From contig JADHNU010000009.1 in the NCBI GenBank assembly GCA_016779325.1, positions 1 through 63,116 of the forward strand: a stretch of 63,116 nucleotides of DNA. The letters are read 5' to 3'. The notes beneath the pieces are model-generated. The model worked only from the letters and a program-made list of their open reading frames with translations, did no database searches and was not told the DNA's origin. Each line of letters opens with the position of its first letter. The first letter of the stretch is position 1. Of this stretch, positions 48,186-56,476 are shown in pieces. The position numbers and the translations under genes were made by a program. The stretch comes from Pseudomonadales bacterium (GTDB lineage: Bacteria > Pseudomonadota > Gammaproteobacteria > Pseudomonadales > Azotimanducaceae).

Positions 48186-49106
48186 ATGGCACGCATTGGC
48201 TTTATTGGCCTTGGCAATATGGGTGGCCCCATGGCCCGGAACCTCCTGGCCAAGGGCCACGAGGTGGCGGTCTTTGATCTGAGCGAGGCCGCGCTGGTTG
48301 CCGCGGAGACGGCGGGGGCCCGGCGCGCCGAGAGCGCTCTGGCGGCGACGGAGGGCACGGACGTGGTGCTGACCATGCTGCCCGCGGGAGCCCACGTGGA
48401 AGCCGTTTACCTCGCGAGCACGGATCAGCGGTGCCTGCTGGATCAGCTTGCCCCGGGGACCTTGCTTCTCGATTGCTCCACCATTGCGGCGGAGACAGCC
48501 CGGAGTTTGGCGCAGGCCGCCGCGGCCCGGGGCCTGATCATGCTCGATGCCCCCGTGTCCGGCGGCGTGGGCGGAGCGGAAGCGGGCACGCTGACCTTTA
48601 TGGTGGGCGGCGACGGCGATGCCCTCGAGCGGGCGAGGCCGGTGCTGGAGGCCATGGGCAAGAACATTTTCCATGCCGGGCCCGCCGGGGCCGGGCAGGT
48701 GGCGAAGATGTGTAACAACATGCTGCTTGCCGTGCTCATGAGTGGGACGGCCGAGGCGCTGGCCCTTGGGGTACGGGAGGGGCTTGATCCGGCAGTGCTG
48801 TCGGACATCATGAAGCAATCCTCGGGAGGGAACTGGGCTTTAAATGGCTATAACCCCTATCCCGGCGTCATGGATGGGGTGCCCGCGGCGCGGGGCTATG
48901 AAGGCGGTTTCCTTGTCGATTTGATGCTCAAGGATTTGGGCCTGGCCCTGGATGCCGCGGCCCGGTTGGGGCAAAGCACGCCGCTCGGTAGCCTCGCCCG
49001 ATCGCTCTATACCCTTCACAAGCAGGGCAACTCGACGGCAACTCAGGACGTGGGCCGCCTAGATTTCTCCAGCATCCAGCAGCTGTTCCTCGCGCCGCCC
49101 GCATGA
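48186..49106 (+). CDS. mmsB: 3-hydroxyisobutyrate dehydrogenase
   Basis: 306 residues of the beta-hydroxyacid dehydrogenase family. The Rossmann motif GFIGLGNMGGPMARNL lies at the N-terminus; DAPVSGGVGGAEAGTL and GAGQVAKMCNNMLL, with the catalytic Lys, follow. It oxidises 3-hydroxyisobutyrate to methylmalonate semialdehyde, the MmsA substrate, closing the pathway. The stop overlaps the DUF427 gene by 4 bases. Confidence 0.95.
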   Translation: MARIGFIGLGNMGGPMARNLLAKGHEVAVFDLSEAALVAAETAGARRAESALAATEGTDVVLTMLPAGAHVEAVYLASTDQRCLLDQLAPGTLLLDCSTIAAETARSLAQAAAARGLIMLDAPVSGGVGGAEAGTLTFMVGGDGDALERARPVLEAMGKNIFHAGPAGAGQVAKMCNNMLLAVLMSGTAEALALGVREGLDPAVLSDIMKQSSGGNWALNGYNPYPGVMDGVPAARGYEGGFLVDLMLKDLGLALDAAARLGQSTPLGSLARSLYTLHKQGNSTATQDVGRLDFSSIQQLFLAPPA

Positions 49107-49630
49107 GCGCGGGGGGCTGGGCCTTTGATGGGCGAAAGCGCCCGGCCTTCGCCCATACCCCTGGCCCGGGGCAGCGGTCCGTATGGGATTTCCCCCGGCC
49201 TCCGGCGCTGGTGCCGGAGATGCGCCGGGGCCGGGTGACGGTCCAGGACACGGTGCTTGCGGACAGCAACGCCCTGCTTGCCCTCTGCGAAACCGCGAGC
49301 CCGCCAACCTACTACTTTCCGTCGGAGGCGATTGCCTGGGGGGCGCTCGTGCTCCTTACCCATCAGTCGGTGTGCGAGTGGAAGGGGCTGGCGCGCTACT
49401 TTGGCCTAGCCGCTTGGCCTGAGGTCGGCGCCGTCGCTTGGACCTATGAGCAGGCGGCGGCGCCCTATGACGCGCTTCGTGGCGCGGTCGCCTTCTATGC
49501 CCGGGACCCGCTGCACTGCGTCCTTGGCGAAGAAGTCGTCAGGCCCCAGCCGGGAAGCTACTACGGGGGCTGGGTGACAGCGGAGCTCGTCGGGCCCTTC
49601 AAGGACGATGGGGTCCGCCGGCAGTGGTAA
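49103..49630 (+). CDS. DUF427 domain protein
   Basis: 175 residues. The DUF427 beta-barrel fold is suggested by GRVTVQDTVLADSNALLALCE, TYYFPSEAI, SVCEWKGLARYF and AWTYEQ. The function is unknown across the family. ATG 49103 overlaps the mmsB stop, and its end overlaps the rhomboid gene, so it is probably cotranscribed. Confidence 0.85.
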   Translation: MSAGGWAFDGRKRPAFAHTPGPGQRSVWDFPRPPALVPEMRRGRVTVQDTVLADSNALLALCETASPPTYYFPSEAIAWGALVLLTHQSVCEWKGLARYFGLAAWPEVGAVAWTYEQAAAPYDALRGAVAFYARDPLHCVLGEEVVRPQPGSYYGGWVTAELVGPFKDDGVRRQW

Positions 49631-50565
49631 ACCCCCATCCTCCTCGGCGGCGCGCTCCGGGGGCGTTGGCCGATGAGGCGCCCTGGGTGAGCGTGGCCCA
49701 GGGGGGGCGGCGCGATCAGCTCCAGATCCTGCGCTTAGCCCTGGAGGCCCAGGGCATACCCTACGGCCTAGGGCAGGAAGAGGGGGGCTGGCGGCTCCTG
49801 GTGCCGCCCCAGCGAGCGAGGGAAGCGCAGCGTGAAGTCCAAGCCATGCTTGGAGAAAGCGTGCAGCCGCGCCGGCCCTTGCCCGCCCCGGAGGGCGATT
49901 CGGGTTGGGGGGCAGCCGCGGTCATTCTCGCCCTCCTCTGGATCCTGCCGAGCTTGTCCGGGCTCGGCCTACTTCCGCTCAGCCTGACGGAGCTTGGCCT
50001 GGGCGATGCGGAACGGCTGCGCGCAGGCGAGCTGTGGCGCGTGCTCACGCCTCTAATGCTTCATGGCGATGTACCCCATTTGCTCGGTAATTCCCTCATG
50101 GCGGTGCTGATGGCCCGTCTGCTTGGCCCCTGGCTGGGCAGCGCCTATGGCTGGACCCTCGTGCTTCTCGCGGCGGCGCTCGCGAACGCCATCAACCTCG
50201 GGCTGGCCGCGCCGGGCTTTCGCTCCCTGGGGGCTTCCACGGCCCTGTTTGCGGCCTTTGCGGTTTTTGGCGTGGGTCGGCTGAAGGCTGGAGCCCCCCG
50301 CCGTCCCGTGGGGGGGTTAGAGGCCCTGCGCTGGGCGGCGCCCCTGGGGGCAGGGCTTGCCTGGCTTTTGCTGTTTGGTCTGGGCGGCGGCGACCCCCGG
50401 GTCGATGTGGGCGCCCATCTTTGGGGCTTTGCGGTGGGTGTGGTGCTCACCCTCGCCAACCCTTGGCGCCCCTCGGCTGCGGGGCCCCGGGCGCGCTGGG
50501 CCCTTGCCCCCGTTCCCCTCGGCTTGCTGCTCGGGGCCTGGCTTTGGGCAGTTTTTGCGGCCTAA
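49624..50565 (+). CDS. Rhomboid-family intramembrane serine protease
   Basis: 313 residues. A cytosolic N-terminal part (about 1-95) is followed by about six transmembrane helices. LMLHGDVPHLLGN holds His147, His152 and Asn156; GAST has nucleophile Ser205; and VGAHLWGF has His265, giving a full Ser/His dyad. It cleaves single-pass membrane proteins; substrates are unknown. GTG 49624 overlaps DUF427. Confidence 0.88.
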   Translation: MVNPHPPRRRAPGALADEAPWVSVAQGGRRDQLQILRLALEAQGIPYGLGQEEGGWRLLVPPQRAREAQREVQAMLGESVQPRRPLPAPEGDSGWGAAAVILALLWILPSLSGLGLLPLSLTELGLGDAERLRAGELWRVLTPLMLHGDVPHLLGNSLMAVLMARLLGPWLGSAYGWTLVLLAAALANAINLGLAAPGFRSLGASTALFAAFAVFGVGRLKAGAPRRPVGGLEALRWAAPLGAGLAWLLLFGLGGGDPRVDVGAHLWGFAVGVVLTLANPWRPSAAGPRARWALAPVPLGLLLGAWLWAVFAA

Positions 50566-50634
50566 GGCGCTTCGAGGGCAGAAGCGGGGTCGAAAGTTGA
50601 TTACCCTTAGGGGGTAAAGAAAAAGGAGAACGCT

Positions 50635-51573
50635 GTGCCTGTGGATCATACCTTTGCGGGAAACCCTCTTGATCGCGCCGACGTGCGGCGTCGCGATCCG
50701 GCTTGGCTGGCGGCCGCGGCCCATCGGAAAGAGGCGCGCTATTTGCCCCTTTGGCAGTTAAACGTGCTGGTGGATTCGGGGTTGGGGCCGGCGACCCTTG
50801 GCTGGCTGGACCCGGCGACCGTCGATCGCTTGGGGGTAGATCAGCCGCCGATTTTCCTCGGCCTTGATAGCAAGGATCGGCCTTGCTTCACCTTGGATAT
50901 CTCCGAAGTGGCCGATCCTCATCACGAGCTTGCGCTGCCCGAGGGCTTGGCCTTCCAGGAGTCCCGAGGGGCTGCCATGACCTTGCCTCAGGCCGATACG
51001 GGCATTCTGGCTCAGGCGCGGGCGCAGGTGGGCTGGCATCGTTCCCATCGCTTTTGCAGTGCCTGCGGCGCGCCCACGGTCATGCAGAAGGGAGGGCATC
51101 AGCGCCATTGCGATGCCTGTGGGACAGACCATTTTCCCCGCACCGACCCCGTCGCCATCATGCTCGTGAGCCGGGGTGATCACTGCCTTCTGGGTCAGAG
51201 CCACGGCCCCCTCGTGCGCATCGGCATGTTCTCTGCCCTCGCGGGTTTCATCGATCAGGGGGAGACCATCGAAGAAGCGGTACGTCGGGAGATCCGCGAG
51301 GAGGCGGGGGTGTCCGTGGGCCGGGTGACCTACCACAGTTCCCAGCCCTGGCCCTTCCCCTCGTCGCTCATGATTGGGTGTCACGGAGAGGCGCTCAGCG
51401 AAGCGATCACCATCGACGAAGAGGAAATGCACGACGTGCGATGGGTGTCCCGGGAGGCGGTTCTCGAAGCCCTAGTGGAACGCAACCCTCGCCTGAAGGT
51501 GCCGGGCCCCATGGCCATTGCCCATCACCTCATCAAAGCCTGGGCTGAGGGCGAGGCGGGGCAGTTCGCCTAG
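50635..51573 (+). CDS. nudC: NADH pyrophosphatase / NAD-cap decapping hydrolase NudC
   Basis: 312 residues. Zinc cysteines are Cys141, Cys144, Cys159 and Cys162; the Nudix box is GFIDQGETIEEAVRREIREEAG (about 204-225); and the diagnostic SQPWPFPSS follows at about 236-244. NudC cleaves NAD(H) to NMN and AMP and removes NAD caps from RNA. GTG 50635 has AAAAAGGAG upstream. It is convergent with the FrhB-like gene, overlapping by 4 bases. Confidence 0.95.
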   Translation: MPVDHTFAGNPLDRADVRRRDPAWLAAAAHRKEARYLPLWQLNVLVDSGLGPATLGWLDPATVDRLGVDQPPIFLGLDSKDRPCFTLDISEVADPHHELALPEGLAFQESRGAAMTLPQADTGILAQARAQVGWHRSHRFCSACGAPTVMQKGGHQRHCDACGTDHFPRTDPVAIMLVSRGDHCLLGQSHGPLVRIGMFSALAGFIDQGETIEEAVRREIREEAGVSVGRVTYHSSQPWPFPSSLMIGCHGEALSEAITIDEEEMHDVRWVSREAVLEALVERNPRLKVPGPMAIAHHLIKAWAEGEAGQFA

Positions 51574-52835
51574 CCCTTGCCATCGGCGCTTGCCGGGGGG
51601 GCTTCAGACGCCTCCGGCCTGAGGCCATAGGGGGCCACTAGGCGCCACAAATGCTGGGGCAGCATGTGGCGCAGCTTGGCCGGGCGGGCGCGCCGAAGGT
51701 GCAGTACCGCCTCGATGGCCTTCATTTCTAGCCGGGCCCGGGCAAACTCAAGGCCCCGGGGCCCAATCCGGGGCATAAGCCAGCCCATCAGGGGCCTTAG
51801 GAAAGCGGGCATGCGCCGCAGCGGCAGGCCGCCCGCGGCCCGACGCGTATTGTCTAGAAAGCCTTTCACGGGCCCGGTGCGCTTGCCTTGGCTCTCCAAA
51901 GGCGTAAGGGTCACTTGGGTCCCAAGGGCCTCTAGTAAAGCGTCCCCACGGTCGTTGCGGACCACCACCCACTGAGCTCCCGTGCCCGCCATGTACCCCA
52001 CGGTGATGTCGGCCAAGCTGTTGGTGTAGTCGACGCAGCTTTGGCAGGTGAGGGGGAAGAAGTCGTCCCCAAGATCCTGCAGCGGCAGTTGTAGGAAAGG
52101 GATGCGTCGGATTTGCCCCCCTTCGTAGCGCACCTCAACGTGGTAGTCGGGGCAGAACTCCAGGTAGCGAATTCGGTCTGGCTCGCTATCGAGAGCGGCT
52201 AGGAAGCGATGAAAATGGGCGGTGCTGGTGTTGTCTGAGCATGGCGTACCGATGAGATAGAGCGCCTCGAGGCCCAAGGTCGCTTCCAGGGATCGAAGGG
52301 CATAGCTTTGACAGGGCAGGGCGATCACCGCAAGGCGGCGGAAGCCCAGCGCCTGGGCGCGTTCGACAGCTGCGACCACGGGCGCATAGCCCATGCGCAT
52401 GCCGCGGGCCGCGGCGAGCGCCGCCGGCTCCGTGATGATCGTTGCTTCCGGGGCCCAGCGATCTTCCGGGTCGGCAGCTACCGTGACCACCGCATCGACC
52501 CGCCCGTCCCGTAGAGCCCGTTCCGCCAGGGCGGTCGTCAGCCCGGTCCATTGGGCGCCGGGGGCCGTTCCCTGGTAGCTCGCCCGGTGCATTCGCTGCG
52601 TTACCCCAAAGAAGGGTTCATCGCCGCTTAAACCCCGGGTTCGGCCATGGCTTTGCTGTTCTAGGCGGGCGTAGTCGGGGGCGATGAACTGGCAGGCGGT
52701 GGCGCAGGCTTTCGGGTTCGCCATGCGGGATACGCCGCAGTCCGTGCACAGATCGCGGTGCGGTGGCGGCCCTTGGGCGATTAGGCGCCAGCGGCCTACC
52801 GTCCGTTTTTCCCGTAGGGCGGGCACTTCACTCAT
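51570..52835 (-). CDS. FrhB/BciB/HCAR-like iron-sulfur flavoprotein
   Basis: 421 residues of the coenzyme F420 hydrogenase beta-subunit superfamily. Residues 27-50 carry Cys30, Cys33, Cys44 and Cys48; later FrhB motifs include ALPCQSYALRSLE, GTPCSDNTS and LTCQSCVDYTNSLADITVG. The nearest described functions are divinyl (proto)chlorophyllide 8-vinyl reductase BciB and 7-hydroxymethyl chlorophyll a reductase, but F420-type reductases look alike. No pigment genes are in the window, so the substrate is unknown. Confidence 0.8.
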   Translation of the reverse strand: MSEVPALREKRTVGRWRLIAQGPPPHRDLCTDCGVSRMANPKACATACQFIAPDYARLEQQSHGRTRGLSGDEPFFGVTQRMHRASYQGTAPGAQWTGLTTALAERALRDGRVDAVVTVAADPEDRWAPEATIITEPAALAAARGMRMGYAPVVAAVERAQALGFRRLAVIALPCQSYALRSLEATLGLEALYLIGTPCSDNTSTAHFHRFLAALDSEPDRIRYLEFCPDYHVEVRYEGGQIRRIPFLQLPLQDLGDDFFPLTCQSCVDYTNSLADITVGYMAGTGAQWVVVRNDRGDALLEALGTQVTLTPLESQGKRTGPVKGFLDNTRRAAGGLPLRRMPAFLRPLMGWLMPRIGPRGLEFARARLEMKAIEAVLHLRRARPAKLRHMLPQHLWRLVAPYGLRPEASEAPPASADGKG

Positions 52836-53145
52836 GCAAGGGCTCCGGGGTTATGTCTAGTTAAGCTGACACAGCCCTTGGGTGGAGTAAAGTCTTGATG
52901 ACAGCCTTAAAGAGGGAGGGCACCCCCTGGTAGGCCAGGGGGTGCCCCGGGGGGCGCGATTGGTCAGACCGCGCCGAGGGACTGGGCCTTGCGAAGCGCT
53001 GCAAGGGCTTGTTGGAAAGGCATACTGCATCAGTTGGTTTGTCGAAAAAAACAGTTTTTAATTTAGAAAACGAAAGATAAAAGCGAACGTTTTGAGCGCC
53101 CAGGCCACAGCGGCTTAGTGAGGAAAGGTCAATAACTTCAGGTAA
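52836..53145. other. Intergenic region with AT-rich block, short ORF and strong hairpin
   Basis: Between two minus-strand genes. From right to left on the minus strand there is an AT-rich block (about 53040-53090), a 19-codon frame MPFQQALAALRKAQSLGAV (53023 down to 52964, no clear ribosome site), and a perfect 13-bp hairpin at 52918-52947. This is the layout of a small transcription unit such as an sRNA or micropeptide. Nothing else is recognised. Confidence 0.35.
52918..52947 (-). terminator. Strong hairpin, likely terminator on the minus strand
   Basis: A perfect 13-bp stem GGGCACCCCCTGG/CCAGGGGGTGCCC with a 4-base loop. On the minus strand it is followed by TCCCTCTTT, a weak T-tract. It probably ends a short transcript from the AT-rich block upstream. 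Confidence 0.6.
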
Positions 53146-54018
53146 TTAGGCGCCTTGTAGGAGGCGCTGGACTGCGGGGTGGTCCGATCGGCGTGGAGCG
53201 ACGTTCGCGAAGACCGTCTGCCGCAATTCAGCCAGCTCGCACAGGGGTGACACCCCGTACATGGCTTTCAGGTCATCCCGAAGGGAGGTGGGGGCGGGGA
53301 AGGCGCCAAGCCCGGCCATGGCGAAGCTTTTAAGCAGGGCGCTGTCATTAAATTCCCCCACGATGGTGGGGTGAACGCCATTTTCGTGGAACCACTGCTC
53401 CAGGTCTCGGCGAAGGGGTGCCTCCGCCGTGGGCAGGAGCAGGGGCACCCGTCCAAGGCATGCCTTGGGGGCCTCGGGGGGCGACCCTTGCGTGGTGTAG
53501 AAGGTGACCGTGCTTTCCGCAAGAGGCTGGCTTTCTAGCCGACCCCAGGCCGTTACCCCGAGGGGCGCATCAGAGAGCACCAAATCCAGCTCGTGCTTGC
53601 TCAGCGCCTCGGCGAGGACCGCTAGGGGTTTCTGCACCACCAGCAGGCGCAGGGGGCGGGACAAGGTCAGGGCCGGGGTCAGGAGCCTCTGGGCAAGCAC
53701 CTTTGCGATGTCCTGGCCTAGGCCCACGCGGAAGGCTAGGGGTTGGCTGTGATCTTCGCTACGAACCACCTGGGCCAGCTCCGCGCCCAGGGAAAAGATC
53801 TCGTTGCTATAACGCAGCACCGTCTCCCCAAGGGGCGTGAGCTGTAAGCCCCGGCCAATGCGCTCAAACAACAGCCCCCCTACGTCATCCTCGAGCTGGC
53901 GCAGCTGAGCGCTGAGGGTTTGGGGCGTGAGGTGGAGGCCGCGGGCAGCCTCCACCACGGACCCCGCCTGCGCGATGGCGTGAAAATGCCGCAGGTGGAG
54001 GTAGTTGAGGTGGCGCAT
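53146..54018 (-). CDS. LysR-family regulator, NhaR-like
   Basis: 290 residues from ATG 54018. The N-terminal helix-turn-helix (LNYLHLRHFHAIAQAGSVVEAARGLHLTPQTLSAQLRQLED) is close to the NhaR subgroup; the effector domain covers about 90-288. The frame is open further upstream, but that part overlaps the SDR gene. It follows the SDR gene by 4 bases and may be cotranscribed. Targets are unknown; the adjacent SDR is the obvious candidate. Confidence 0.88.
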   Translation of the reverse strand: MRHLNYLHLRHFHAIAQAGSVVEAARGLHLTPQTLSAQLRQLEDDVGGLLFERIGRGLQLTPLGETVLRYSNEIFSLGAELAQVVRSEDHSQPLAFRVGLGQDIAKVLAQRLLTPALTLSRPLRLLVVQKPLAVLAEALSKHELDLVLSDAPLGVTAWGRLESQPLAESTVTFYTTQGSPPEAPKACLGRVPLLLPTAEAPLRRDLEQWFHENGVHPTIVGEFNDSALLKSFAMAGLGAFPAPTSLRDDLKAMYGVSPLCELAELRQTVFANVAPRRSDHPAVQRLLQGA

Positions 54019-54022
54019 GGCC

Positions 54023-55006
54023 TCAGCTGGACTCGACGCTGCGGACGAGGCCCTTGAAGTGGCCGAGGGCGTACATTTGTTCGATGACCGCCGGTTCGTA
54101 GGCGTTCTCGGGGTTTTCCCGAACCAGTCGGTCAATGGCGTGGGCATCCTCGCCGACGAGGATGCGCCAGCGCTGCTCCCGTACGCCCTGCAGGATGATC
54201 TCCGCCGCGGCCTGGGCCGTGGTGGGGGCAGAGGCTTCGAACTCCATGGCGCGTGCCCGGAGTAAGCCGCGAATATCGTCGTCCGGTAGGTTCGCCACGG
54301 GCAGCCCCGCCTCGACCATTTGAGCGCGCACCGCGGCGATGGCCTCTTCGCCCAAGCCCGCGGGATCTTGCTGCAGCACCTTCATGGAATTGGCGACGAT
54401 TTGCGTACCAATGTGCCCCGGCATGACAACGCTGCACTGAATGTGGGGAGCGTTTAAGCGCAGATCCGTGATCAGCGCTTCCGTGAATCCCTTCACCGCG
54501 AACTTCGCCGCGCTGTAGGCCGTATGGGGTGTGTGCGGGCCCACGGAGGCCCAGAAGCCGTTGATGCTTGCGGTGTTGATGATGTGCGCTTTGTCGGCGG
54601 CTTTGAGCATGTCCATGAAGGCGCGGACCCCATTTAGGACGCCACCCCAGCATACGGCGAAGGTCTTGTCCCAGGCCGGCCTGCTGGCTGGATCGGTGAT
54701 CGTGCCGCCGCCTCCGATGCCGGCGTTGTTAAAGAGAAGGTGGAGGGCGTCCGTCTCATGCGCTGCCGCCACGTGATCGCGGAAGGCGAGCATCTGTTGC
54801 TCGTCAGCGACGTCGCAGAGGAAGGTGCTGACCTGAACCCCCGTTCCCAACGCCTCTGCCGCGTGACGGGTTTCCGCCAGCGTTTCCTCGGCGACATCGC
54901 ACAGGCCCAGGTGGGCGCCTTCGGCGGCTAGGGCAAGGGCCAGCTCCCGGCCCATGCCCGTACCGGCGCCGGTAATGACGGCCAATTTACCTTTAAAACT
55001 TTCCAT
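54023..55006 (-). CDS. Short-chain dehydrogenase/reductase
   Basis: 327 residues, a classical SDR with a long C-terminal part. ITGAGTGMGREL binds NAD(P); NNAGIGGGG, catalytic Ser in NTASINGF and AYSAAKFAVKG follow. GGGGAGCG precedes ATG 55006, chosen over an in-frame start at 55096. The substrate is unknown; it resembles oxidoreductases acting on hydrophobic alcohols or acyl compounds. Confidence 0.88.
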   Translation of the reverse strand: MESFKGKLAVITGAGTGMGRELALALAAEGAHLGLCDVAEETLAETRHAAEALGTGVQVSTFLCDVADEQQMLAFRDHVAAAHETDALHLLFNNAGIGGGGTITDPASRPAWDKTFAVCWGGVLNGVRAFMDMLKAADKAHIINTASINGFWASVGPHTPHTAYSAAKFAVKGFTEALITDLRLNAPHIQCSVVMPGHIGTQIVANSMKVLQQDPAGLGEEAIAAVRAQMVEAGLPVANLPDDDIRGLLRARAMEFEASAPTTAQAAAEIILQGVREQRWRILVGEDAHAIDRLVRENPENAYEPAVIEQMYALGHFKGLVRSVESS

Positions 55007-55163
55007 GATGATGCGCTCCCCAGTTAATGAAGGCACAGCGTACCCCAGGGAAACCTTTCGTGGGATGGCGGACTCGAGACTGGATGGGGGGCGCAAAGTT
55101 CCCCAGTGGCGGCGAAGACCAGGGCGGGTGCGGTCCCGGGCGGCGCCCGGGACCGGAGGGGCT

Positions 55164-55547
55164 CTAGCCGAGCTTCATCTCGTAAAAGCAGAGCTTGTTG
55201 CCGTCGAGGTCACGAACGTAGGCCCCATAGAACATTCCGGGGATCCGCTCTCCAGGCGCACCCTCGTCCGTGGCGCCTAGGCTGATCGCTTTGTCATAAA
55301 GCTTCTGAATCGCTTCCGGGCCCGGAGCGGGCAGGGCGATCATGACACCGTTGCCCGGGGCCTGGGCGGCCTGGTCATAGGGCAGGCAGACCGCCAGCAT
55401 GGGCGCGTTCGGCGCCGAGCCGTAGAACTTGATGCGGTCCTGCCCAAAGAGCTGCTTCGCTCCGAGTTCAGCCAAGAGGGCGTCGTAGAACGCCGTGGCC
55501 TTGGCCATGTCCGTGGTGCCAATGGTGACGTAACCCAGCATGTGCAT
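55164..55547 (-). CDS. VOC family (glyoxalase/bleomycin resistance-like) protein
   Basis: 127 residues with the paired beta-alpha-beta-beta-beta modules of the vicinal oxygen chelate fold: MLGYVTIGTTDMAKATAFYDALLAELG and GMFYGAYVRDLDGNKLCFYEMK, with terminal metal-ligand Glu in CFYE. It is a single-domain cytosolic protein, probably a dimer. Substrate unknown. Confidence 0.88.
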   Translation of the reverse strand: MHMLGYVTIGTTDMAKATAFYDALLAELGAKQLFGQDRIKFYGSAPNAPMLAVCLPYDQAAQAPGNGVMIALPAPGPEAIQKLYDKAISLGATDEGAPGERIPGMFYGAYVRDLDGNKLCFYEMKLG

Positions 55548-55575
55548 GCCTCCGTAGGTTTGGGATGGGTTGGGA

Positions 55576-56340
55576 CTAGCGGGGCGCGAAGCGCTGGCCG
55601 CCGTCCACCCGAAGGGTAGAGCCGTTCATCATGGGGCTTTCAAAGATGGCGATGGCCATGGTGGCGAATTCGTGCGGCCGCCCCATGCGCTTGGGGAAGG
55701 CGGCATCTTTGGTGAGCTGAAGCTCGGCCTCGGAGGGGATGCCCGCCGTGAGGCCCGTGGCGAAGAGGCTGGGCGCAATGGTCATGACGCGCACGCCGAT
55801 GGTGCCGAGGTCCCGAGCCATGGTTAGGGTCATGCCGGCAATGCCTGCTTTGGCCGCCGTATAAGCGACCTGGCCGATTTGCCCTTCGAAGGCAGCAATG
55901 GAGGCGGTGTTGATCATGACGCCGCGCTCGCCCACCTCGTTGGGTTCGTTCTTGGCCATGTGGCTGGCGACGACCCGATTCACGTTGAAGGAGGCGATGA
56001 GGTTTAGATCAATGATGCGCTGGAAATCTTCCAGCGGATGCATGCTGCCGTCCTTCGCAATGGTGCGCTTAGCGACGCCACCACCGGCGGTATTCACGCA
56101 GAACTGAACGCTGCCCAGGGCGGCTGCGGCCTCGCCGATAACCGTTTCCATGCCCGCGTAGTCCATGACGTTGCAGGGGAAAAAGTGGCCCCCAAGGCGC
56201 TCGGCGACGGCGGCCCCGTCCGATTTCTCGAGATCGAGAATGGCAACCTTGCCACCGCGTTCAACGAATTTCTCTGCCGTGGCCAGGCACATGCCCGATG
56301 CCCCACCGACCATGATGGCGTTGCTGCCTTGGATTTCCAT
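55576..56340 (-). CDS. SDR resembling 3-hydroxyacyl-CoA dehydrogenase type 2
   Basis: 254 residues. IMVGGASGMCLATAEKFVERGGKVAILDLE (about 9-38), INTASIAAFEGQIGQVAYTAAKAG and MTIAPSLFATGL match the HSD17B10-like group of acyl-CoA dehydrogenating SDRs. A short insertion (NEPNEVGERGVM) lies before the active-site strand, as in that group. It would oxidise 3-hydroxyacyl-CoA, possibly branched. ATG 56340 is used; the open frame continues upstream without homology. Confidence 0.85.
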   Translation of the reverse strand: MEIQGSNAIMVGGASGMCLATAEKFVERGGKVAILDLEKSDGAAVAERLGGHFFPCNVMDYAGMETVIGEAAAALGSVQFCVNTAGGGVAKRTIAKDGSMHPLEDFQRIIDLNLIASFNVNRVVASHMAKNEPNEVGERGVMINTASIAAFEGQIGQVAYTAAKAGIAGMTLTMARDLGTIGVRVMTIAPSLFATGLTAGIPSEAELQLTKDAAFPKRMGRPHEFATMAIAIFESPMMNGSTLRVDGGQRFAPR

Positions 56341-56476
56341 GGTAAGCCCTGCTCCCAGTGTTGAAGTGAAGGCTTGATCATAGCGTGCCCCTCGGCCCTT
56401 CGCGACGCTTAACCGCGGGCTTGTCTCCTGCTCTGGGCAAGGGCAGTCTTGGGGAAAGCCAGGGAGGATTAGGGAC

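Noticed and set aside
52836-53023. A 57-codon minus-strand frame containing several cysteines, considered as a modified-peptide precursor
   Set aside because: It runs through the terminator hairpin, has no ribosome site, and no peptide-modifying enzymes lie nearby.
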